From an uncultured Pseudomonadota bacterium (GTDB lineage: Bacteria; Myxococcota_A; UBA796; GCA-2862545), in the NCBI GenBank assembly GCA_937891875.1, contig CALATR010000044.1, positions 1-10,771 on the forward strand: 10,771 nucleotides of DNA, in the 5' to 3' direction. The position numbers were made by a program, and so were the translations under genes. Under the pieces are notes generated by a model. The model had not been told where the DNA came from. It made no database searches and saw only the letters and a program-made list of their open reading frames with translations. Shown here piece after piece: positions 6,588 to 10,771 of this stretch; within the stretch, counting starts at the first letter, position 1, and the number at the start of each line of letters is the position of its first letter.

Positions 6588-6794
6588 AGCGGAGCGTCTT
6601 CAGACGGGGGAGCAAGAGATCACTCGAGCGTGTTCACATCCGGCCACGCGCTGATTTCCGCCGCCGCCGCCACAAGGTGGTTCGGCCCGCGCCCAGCATC
6701 CGCACCCGTCTCCTTCTGCGCGCGGCCTCCTTCAACGGAGCCTGGGCGGGCTGCAGGTCGAGGTCCACGCGTGGACGACCGCGGTGCTTCCGAG

Positions 6795-7751
6795 CTACGG
6801 CTTGGAGTTGGACATGGGCAGTGCGATCGAGCTGCGTGATTCCGCCACGCGGCATTCATGGACCACCCGATACGCCCCCGCCACCCCACTCCGAGCCCGC
6901 CGGCTCTCGACGACCCCGCCAGGCAGCACCTTCCGGAGCTCACCGATCACCTGACGCAACCTTCGATCGAGCGCGGTCTGCCCACACCGCACGCGGCCCC
7001 GGTTGGTGATCTCGTCAGGCCACCCAGCGAGCTGGAGGTCGGCGTGAGAGCACCACTCCCCGCCGTTCTTGACCAGCCATGCGAGGACGTCGGCTGTCCG
7101 ACCCTGCAGGCGAGTGGTCGCACCTCGCACGCAGACCATCGTCCCGTCCGGCGAGATGGTCATCGGCGCGCTCAGCGAGGCCAGCGCCATGGCGAGGTCG
7201 AGCGGCACATCACCGGACCCAACCAGCGCTCCCAAGTCGAGCTCGACGCCAGACGCCCCGACGCGCAGCAGGTCCGACAGAGCCACAGCCGTGCTCCAGC
7301 CGCCAGAGCGGCTCCGCAGTCGAACGCGCCGCGAGGTGCGGCTCTCCCGCTCCATGCAGATCTCCGCACCCGCGGCCTCGACCACCAGCGCCGCGCCGCT
7401 CCGCACCAGCGCGTCATCCAGCGCCCGCTGCTGCCGCACGAGATCGCTCCAAACGAGCAGACCTTCGTCTGCAGGGAAGGGGAGGCAGAACCCGTCCACG
7501 CAGCACCATCGCAGCTCTCGCCGAGAAGCGACCAGCTCCGCGCCGCCACCGCAGTCGCACGCGCCGTGCACCGTCTCTCCGTCCACCGCGTGGCGGACCT
7601 CGACCCACCCGTCGTCGGCGAGGGCTTGGAGCACCTCCTCGCCGACCTGCTCGGCCACGCGCTCCCACGCCAGAACGCTTCCAGACTGCCGCGCGAGCCA
7701 GACGGCGGCGGAGCAAGCACCGAGACGTACTCGGCATCGACCGGCGACCAT
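6795..7751 (-). CDS. Cys-rich protein with C-terminal OmpR/PhoB-like winged helix
   Basis: Leftward, 318 aa. The ATG at 7751 shares one base with the upstream stop (TGATG), so the pair is translationally coupled. Residues about 200-296 resemble the DNA-binding winged helix of OmpR/PhoB and SARP regulators: a beta lead-in (TMVCVRGATTRLQ), TADVLAWLVKNGGEWCSHAD with a recognition-helix region near LDRRLRQVIGELRKVL, and a final GAYRV wing strand. There is no receiver domain. The N-terminal 200 residues contain clustered cysteines (65, 67, 83, 84, 89), perhaps a metal site or redox switch, then repeated short beta/helical segments. It probably senses something through the Cys-rich part and regulates its own operon, possibly at the inverted repeat at 8861-8896. 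No membrane segment is seen. The function of the N-terminal half is unknown. Confidence 0.8.
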   Translation of the reverse strand: MVAGRCRVRLGACSAAVWLARQSGSVLAWERVAEQVGEEVLQALADDGWVEVRHAVDGETVHGACDCGGGAELVASRRELRWCCVDGFCLPFPADEGLLVWSDLVRQQRALDDALVRSGAALVVEAAGAEICMERESRTSRRVRLRSRSGGWSTAVALSDLLRVGASGVELDLGALVGSGDVPLDLAMALASLSAPMTISPDGTMVCVRGATTRLQGRTADVLAWLVKNGGEWCSHADLQLAGWPDEITNRGRVRCGQTALDRRLRQVIGELRKVLPGGVVESRRARSGVAGAYRVVHECRVAESRSSIALPMSNSKP

Positions 7752-8845
7752 CAGGGCGCCCCTGCGGCGAGGAAGCCGCGCCGGATCAGGAAGTCGCGGA
7801 CGTGCTCGCCGCCCTTGCGCCAGTCGTAGGCGATCCGGTTCGGAACGGTCAGGTCGACGGAGCGGGCACGTGCATACCCAGGGACTCGCACGCGCAGTCG
7901 CGCTCCGAGCAGTTCACCCTCTTGGAGTAGTCGCGACGCCTCGTCCGCTTCAAGCGACTCGAACACGTCAGGGGAGTCGATGGACAACCGCGTGCCGAGC
8001 GGCCCAGGTGCGCGCAGGGTGAGGCGGACCAACGTGACGGCGGTCACGTTGGCCGTGGGCAGGAGCGCCCGCCTGCCCAGGTCGCGCAGGGGCTCCAAGG
8101 TCAGCAGGTCTCCGCTGCCGAACCAGTCGGGATCGTCGAAGAGCAGCTGTCCGAAGGTCTCGCGGTAGATCCCGAGCGTCGCAGCGTCCCATGCGCCGAC
8201 TGAGAGCACGCCGGCTCGCACGTCGAAGTGGACGTAGTCGCGGCGTCGGGGGCGCAGTCGCAGCGTGCCAACGGTGGACCCGTCACTGCCTTGGGTGACG
8301 GTGTGTACGCACCGGAGGTTGGACCCGTGGTCGACCAGGAAGTGCAATCCGCTGCGGTCCTGGGTGAACAGGACCTGGCAGTGGTCCGTCCTGCCCAGCG
8401 CCCCGAACCGTGGGGCCAGGGATCGCTCCACGTCGCTCGCGATGATCCGCATCGGCTTGCTGGCGGCCCCGGAGAAGGTCCTCATCCGACACTGCCGAAC
8501 GGCTCGGCGGAGCTCGACCGCACGGTTGAACGCGGCAGGCTCGTTCAGCGCGGTCCACAGGGCCAGTCCCCGCGGACCCACGCCGGGTGGCGCAGCGATG
8601 CCCTCGGTGGCGAGCGCGTCGCACAGCAGTCGGAAGCCGTGCGAGTCCGACACGTCCGCGATCCGGGTCAACGTGGCGCTCAGGCTACGAGAGAGGGGCT
8701 GCCCGCTCAGCAGATCACCCGGCCGGGAGGCGCCAAACAGGGGCAGGGGGGCCAGCTGTTCCCGCTCGACCAGGGCATGCGCCCACGCGCGCTCGGTCGG
8801 CCCGAGGGTGGTGAGGTCGTGCAACGTGGCAACGGCAGCGAGCAT
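7751..8845 (-). CDS. Unknown 364-aa protein, first gene of a two-gene leftward operon
   Basis: Leftward; the ATG at 8845 has GGAGG 4 nt upstream on the minus strand. The product is soluble and looks two-layered. Residues 1-135 are largely helical (RIADVSDSHGFRLLCDALAT, ELRRAVRQCRMRTF). Residues about 136-345 are rich in beta-strand-like segments, including HCQVLFTQDRSGLHFLVDHG, DYVHFDVRAGVLSVG, VRLTLRAPG and ARLRVRVPG. The C-terminus returns to helix (GEHVRDFLIRRGF). No enzyme motif stands out; Asp238/Asp240, His168 and His173 are only candidates. I do not recognise the family. Tight coupling to the winged-helix gene suggests an effector-regulator or target-regulator pair. GC-ending codons throughout support reality, and the long opposite-strand frames here are mirrors. 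Confidence 0.8.
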   Translation of the reverse strand: MLAAVATLHDLTTLGPTERAWAHALVEREQLAPLPLFGASRPGDLLSGQPLSRSLSATLTRIADVSDSHGFRLLCDALATEGIAAPPGVGPRGLALWTALNEPAAFNRAVELRRAVRQCRMRTFSGAASKPMRIIASDVERSLAPRFGALGRTDHCQVLFTQDRSGLHFLVDHGSNLRCVHTVTQGSDGSTVGTLRLRPRRRDYVHFDVRAGVLSVGAWDAATLGIYRETFGQLLFDDPDWFGSGDLLTLEPLRDLGRRALLPTANVTAVTLVRLTLRAPGPLGTRLSIDSPDVFESLEADEASRLLQEGELLGARLRVRVPGYARARSVDLTVPNRIAYDWRKGGEHVRDFLIRRGFLAAGAP

Positions 8846-8860
8846 CCAGCCTCCAGTGTG

Positions 8861-8896
8861 AGGACAATATCTGGATGAAGTGCCAGAATTTGTCCT
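8861..8896. promoter_or_regulatory. Probable operator: 14-bp inverted repeat before the 364-aa gene
   Basis: The arms AGGACAATATCTGG (8861-8874) and CCAGAATTTGTCCT (8883-8896) are inverted copies at 12 of 14 positions, separated by 8 nt. The site ends 15 nt upstream of the leftward ATG at 8845, overlapping where a promoter and 5' leader should be, and is locally less GC-rich than its surroundings. A dimeric regulator could bind it; the winged-helix protein of the same operon is the obvious candidate. That pairing is inference. Confidence 0.6.
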
Positions 8897-8898
8897 GG

Positions 8899-9007
8899 TG
8901 GCTAGTGGGTGTCCGGAAGGGGCGACGAGGCTGAGGAGGTAAGTATTCTCGTTCTAGCTTGCGAATCGTGGTTCAGGTTGCGTGTTTGTCGGACGCCCAC
9001 CTAGCCA
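8899..9007. repeat. Imperfect 18/19-bp inverted repeat enclosing about 70 nt
   Basis: TGGCTAGTGGGTGTCCGG (8899-8916) matches the complement of 8989-9007, which reads TGGCTAGGTGGGCGTCCGA on the minus strand, with one gap and two mismatches. The enclosed 72 nt contain a Shine-Dalgarno-like GAGGAGGT but no good start codon nearby. It could be a small inverted-repeat element, a structured RNA or a recombination site in the 338-nt divergent intergenic region. No target-site duplication is obvious. Confidence 0.45.
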
Positions 9008-9127
9008 GACCCGCTCGAACGGGGGCCCACAGCCGACGTCCATCCGACGGAAGGTCCTCGGTCGCCAACGTAGGTTCAGGGCGTGCGGAGGGAGGATGAC
9101 CCCCGCCGACATCAACAGCCCTGCTGC

Positions 9128-9144
9128 CCACGGTACGTCCGTGG
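9128..9144. promoter_or_regulatory. Small hairpin CCACGG/CCGTGG upstream of the HTH gene
   Basis: CCACGG (9128-9133) and CCGTGG (9139-9144) are perfect inverted arms around a 5-nt loop, extendable by TGC/GCA with one bulge. It lies 39 nt before the ATG at 9184. It may be a leader hairpin or operator; no T-run follows. Confidence 0.35.
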
Positions 9145-9155
9145 CAGCCCAGTCC

Positions 9156-9171
9156 TCGTGCGACCGCACGA
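9156..9171. promoter_or_regulatory. Palindrome abutting the ribosome site of the HTH gene
   Basis: TCGTGCG (9156-9162) and CGCACGA (9165-9171) form a perfect dyad around AC. It ends 3 nt before the GGAG (9175-9178) that serves the ATG at 9184. A protein bound here, or a hairpin in the leader, would restrict expression of the four-gene cassette. Autoregulation by the HTH protein is a reasonable guess. Confidence 0.45.
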
Positions 9172-9183
9172 AGTGGAGTGACC

Positions 9184-9621
9184 ATGACCGTTGTGCCCCT
9201 GTGTCTGCCGACTGCCGCAGCTCCGGCCGAACCGAGCAAGCCCGACGAGGTCGAGCGCAAGGAGCTCGCCCGGGAACTGCTGGAGGTCGCGGTGGGCCTG
9301 CACCAGGCCGGCGTGCTCGACGATTCCGCGCTGCTCGCCCACCGACTGGTAGCCCTCGAGATGGCCCTGGACGTCAAGCTGCTCTCGCTGCGGCCGACGG
9401 CCCACGGCTTTCGTACGCCGACCGAGATCGCCGAGTACCTCGGCGTCACCGCCAACCGCATCGGCCGGACGCTCTCCACTCTGGGTCTGCGGCAGGTGGC
9501 TCCGGGCCAGGCCGTGCGGGTCGTACACAAGATCGGTGGCCGATGGGTGCTGGGCTGGGCCTACGGGCCGGACGTGGTGGTGAAGCTGGCGGAGCACCTG
9601 CAGGTGCGGAGCGCGGCGTGA
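9184..9621 (+). CDS. Small helix-turn-helix protein, 145 aa
   Basis: The ATG at 9184 was preferred over a GTG at 9178 because GGAG (9175-9178) is 5 nt upstream of it. Residues 22-70 are helical. Residues about 76-103 (RTPTEIAEYLGVTANRIGRT then LSTLGL) have the spacing of a helix-turn-helix, followed by a beta hairpin (AVRVVHKIGGRWVLGWAY) like a wing and a short final helix. The shape resembles DNA-binding domains of phage antirepressor or small regulator proteins, without a clear family. The stop overlaps the next GTG by 4 nt (GTGA, 9618-9621). It is first in a cassette of four genes and probably regulates it or an associated element. Confidence 0.8.
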   Translation: MTVVPLCLPTAAAPAEPSKPDEVERKELARELLEVAVGLHQAGVLDDSALLAHRLVALEMALDVKLLSLRPTAHGFRTPTEIAEYLGVTANRIGRTLSTLGLRQVAPGQAVRVVHKIGGRWVLGWAYGPDVVVKLAEHLQVRSAA

Positions 9622-10067
9622 GCCGGGTGTGCCTCGGCGCTGAAGGTCAGCTGCGGCTGGTTGAGTGGCTCGCCGCGCTGCACACCGTCGCGGGTGGGTT
9701 CACCCAGGCGGTGTTGCCGGATGGACGCTGGGGGACGTTCCTGGCGTCCGACCCAGAGCTGCAGGGCGTGGTCCGTGCACCGGGCGTTCGAATCCGCGTT
9801 CGCGGAGTCGGTGGGCGGGCCACGCACCGCCCGACCCTCGGCTGGCACGCGCGGCGCCCGAGGCTGCTCGACGTGCACGCGCGGGGTCCGAGCCTCTGCG
9901 CGTCCGGGGATGGCCTGCTGGTCTGGACCCCCCAGGGCAAGTCGACGCTCGTCGCGGACGGCTCGCTCGATGGCGGCGATGACTGGCTCGACCTGTCCCG
10001 CGTGGTCGCCGTGTCGATGCCGGCCGACCGATCGGTGCTCGAGAGCCCGTTCCTGCTCGCCGCCTGA
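9618..10067 (+). CDS. Hypothetical protein, 149 aa, beta-rich
   Basis: Starts at the GTG of a GTGA overlap with the HTH gene; GGAG (9608-9611) lies 6 nt upstream. The frame is open far upstream, but this start fits the operon. After a short helix (GQLRLVEWLAALHTV) the protein is a series of probable beta strands (GGFTQAVLPDGRWGTFLA, VRIRVRGVGG, RPRLLDVHAR, DGLLVWTPQGKSTLVA). No catalytic motif, signal peptide or membrane segment is visible. Family not recognised. Strong GC-ending codon use supports it as real. Confidence 0.75.
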   Translation: MSRVCLGAEGQLRLVEWLAALHTVAGGFTQAVLPDGRWGTFLASDPELQGVVRAPGVRIRVRGVGGRATHRPTLGWHARRPRLLDVHARGPSLCASGDGLLVWTPQGKSTLVADGSLDGGDDWLDLSRVVAVSMPADRSVLESPFLLAA

Positions 10068-10085
10068 ACTGAACCCCAGTCCGAG

Positions 10086-10114
10086 CCCGTGAGCTCGCCG
10101 CTGGCGAGGACGGG
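10086..10114 (+). promoter_or_regulatory. Hairpin in front of the ribosome site of the acidic-protein gene
   Basis: CTCGCC (10094-10099) and GGCGAG (10103-10108) pair around a 3-nt loop, with outer arms CCCGT (10086-10090) and ACGGG (10110-10114). The 3' arm runs into the purine-rich ribosome site GGAGGAG (10113-10119). It could attenuate translation or slow transcription between the second and third genes of the cassette. No T-run follows, so a classic intrinsic terminator is unlikely. Confidence 0.4.
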
Positions 10115-10126
10115 AGGAGTGTGTCT

Positions 10127-10363
10127 GTGTTCCTCGAAGCCATCGACCATGATGACGAGTTCGCCACCACCCGGATGTGGCTCACCAACGAGCTGCCGGA
10201 CGACATCGACGACTGGCCGGACGGCTGGCGCCTGCGCCTGGAAGAGCGCCAGGACGCGCTCGCGGACAGCGAGGAGCTGGAGGCCGATGAGGCGCTGGCG
10301 CTGGCCGAGGAGCTGGTGCGACGGGAGTTCGACGGCGTTGATGTGTCGGGCCGTGCGCGATGA
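10127..10363 (+). CDS. Small acidic protein, 78 aa
   Basis: Starts at a GTG at 10127, 7 nt after AGGAG (10115-10119); the in-frame GTG at 10121 would sit too close to the ribosome site. The product is strongly acidic and helical (NELPDDIDDWPDGWRLRLEE, then SEELEADEALALAEELVRRE), with no recognised family. Its stop overlaps the next ATG in an ATGA. Small acidic proteins before a basic partner occur among antitoxins, DNA mimics and chaperone-like factors, but nothing specific supports any of these here. Confidence 0.7.
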   Translation: MFLEAIDHDDEFATTRMWLTNELPDDIDDWPDGWRLRLEERQDALADSEELEADEALALAEELVRREFDGVDVSGRAR

Positions 10364-10728
10364 CGGACGTTGATCCTCATACCAAGGCAGTTCTCGCTGC
10401 CGTGCTGGAGCTGGCTCGCACCGGCAAGCTCGGTGACCTGCTCGCCTCGGTTCCGGTCAAAGGCCTGCGGGAGGCGGCCGACGTGCTCCGGGTCGGCCGC
10501 GCAGCCATCGCCGCGAAGATTGAATCCCTGCCCCCTCACCGTCGCCCGGCGGACGTCGGCGGCACGGACCGGCCCCTCTGGTGGTGGCCGTCTCGCGAGG
10601 CCTGCGTCGCGTGGTGGGCCGACCTGCATCGGGTCGAGCCGCCGAGGCCCAGAACGAGGAAGCGCCCGTCGGTGGCGAAGGCCGACGGGCGCTCGTTGGC
10701 GGCGAGGCTGGCGGACCTGGGTCGCTAG
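10360..10728 (+). CDS. Small protein with possible HTH and basic tail, 122 aa
   Basis: The ATG of an ATGA overlap (10360-10363) couples it to the acidic gene. Residues 1-34 are helical. Residues about 35-57 (GLREAADVLRVGRAAIAAKI) look like a helix-turn-helix of excisionase/MerR style. A Trp-rich stretch (LWWWPSREACVAWW, residues 73-86) follows, then a basic Pro/Arg/Lys tail that could contact DNA. It ends the cassette. Excisionase-like or plasmid/phage regulator is a guess from shape. The last codons contain a perfect 12-bp inverted repeat. Confidence 0.75.
   Translation: MTDVDPHTKAVLAAVLELARTGKLGDLLASVPVKGLREAADVLRVGRAAIAAKIESLPPHRRPADVGGTDRPLWWWPSREACVAWWADLHRVEPPRPRTRKRPSVAKADGRSLAARLADLGR
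10661..10693 (+). terminator. Strong hairpin inside the end of the last gene, possible terminator
   Basis: AGCGCCCGTCGG (10661-10672) and CCGACGGGCGCT (10682-10693) are perfect 12-bp inverted arms around a 9-nt loop, ending 35 nt before the stop codon's last base. It is one of the strongest hairpins in the window. No T-run follows, but high-GC bacteria often end transcripts at stem-loops without one. It may instead stabilise the mRNA 3' end. Confidence 0.4.
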
Positions 10729-10740
10729 CAGCACGATACC

Positions 10741-10756
10741 TGACGTGTACACGTCA
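10741..10756. promoter_or_regulatory. Perfect 16-bp palindrome after the cassette
   Basis: TGACGTGTACACGTCA is fully self-complementary and is flanked by a further inverted pair, CAGCAC (10729-10734) and GTGCTG (10761-10766), offset by 1 nt. This looks like an operator for a dimeric regulator, TetR-like in form, probably controlling a gene beyond the right edge. Five A residues follow on the plus strand, so it does not have the T-run of a terminator in either direction. Confidence 0.5.
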
Positions 10757-10771
10757 AAAAGTGCTGATCAC

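Noticed and set aside
6858..7829. Long plus-strand frame (323 codons) opposite the winged-helix gene
   Set aside because: Composition is Arg/Pro/Ala/His-rich and low in structure, while the minus strand encodes a coherent winged helix with operon coupling.
8228..8878. Plus-strand frames opposite the 364-aa gene
   Set aside because: They run through the operator-like repeat or lack good ribosome sites, and the opposite strand has coherent codon use.
8899..9007. Inverted repeat as an integron attC site
   Set aside because: The arms lack the GTTRRRY/RYYYAAC core sequences of attC sites and no integron cassette structure is present.
10741..10766. Palindrome as an intrinsic terminator
   Set aside because: On the plus strand it is followed by A residues, and on the minus strand the T-run precedes the stem, so the polarity is wrong in both directions.

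Overview
The window is a GC-rich stretch of bacterial DNA with GC-ending codons, Shine-Dalgarno starts and many 1-4 nt stop/start overlaps. This fits Actinomycetota or Myxococcota; the sequence does not decide between them. No rRNA, tRNA, CRISPR array or transposase was seen. The mix of a defence locus, an eroded restriction gene and many unrecognised short genes suggests an accessory region: a genomic island, large plasmid or integrative element.

Layout. (1) 1-679: the first 18 codons of a leftward gene run off the left edge, followed by about 620 nt of non-coding DNA holding eight copies of TTGCCC/GGGCAA, an iteron-, operator- or centromere-like array. (2) 680-2365: two overlapping rightward genes of unknown function face a leftward gene for a small protein with a CxxC-x8-CxxC zinc motif and a possible ASCH/PUA-like fold. 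Their 3' ends overlap in a zone where the real reading frame is uncertain. (3) 2366-3006: a gene-poor stretch ending in a 35-codon relic of a type ISP-like restriction enzyme or helicase, then a LexA-box-like palindrome. (4) 3007-6520: the clearest system in the window, an AAA+ ATPase followed by an overlapping subtilisin-like (S8) serine protease. This matches the IetAS arrangement, known for plasmid incompatibility and anti-phage defence. (5) 6795-8845, leftward: two translationally coupled genes, a 364-aa unknown protein and a 318-aa Cys-rich protein ending in an OmpR/PhoB-like winged helix. A good inverted repeat lies just upstream of the first gene. (6) 9184-10728, rightward: four tightly packed small genes, two with likely helix-turn-helix segments, with palindromes before the first gene, before the third, inside the last and after the last.

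How they may work together. IetA would use ATP to sense or remodel a target and license IetS proteolysis. The SOS-like site upstream could link the pair to DNA damage. The 364/318-aa pair is a self-contained unit with its own probable operator and no family I recognise. Together with IetAS and the restriction relic it makes the region look like a defence island, and it is the best candidate here for something undescribed. The right-hand cassette looks like mobile-element regulatory or housekeeping genes.
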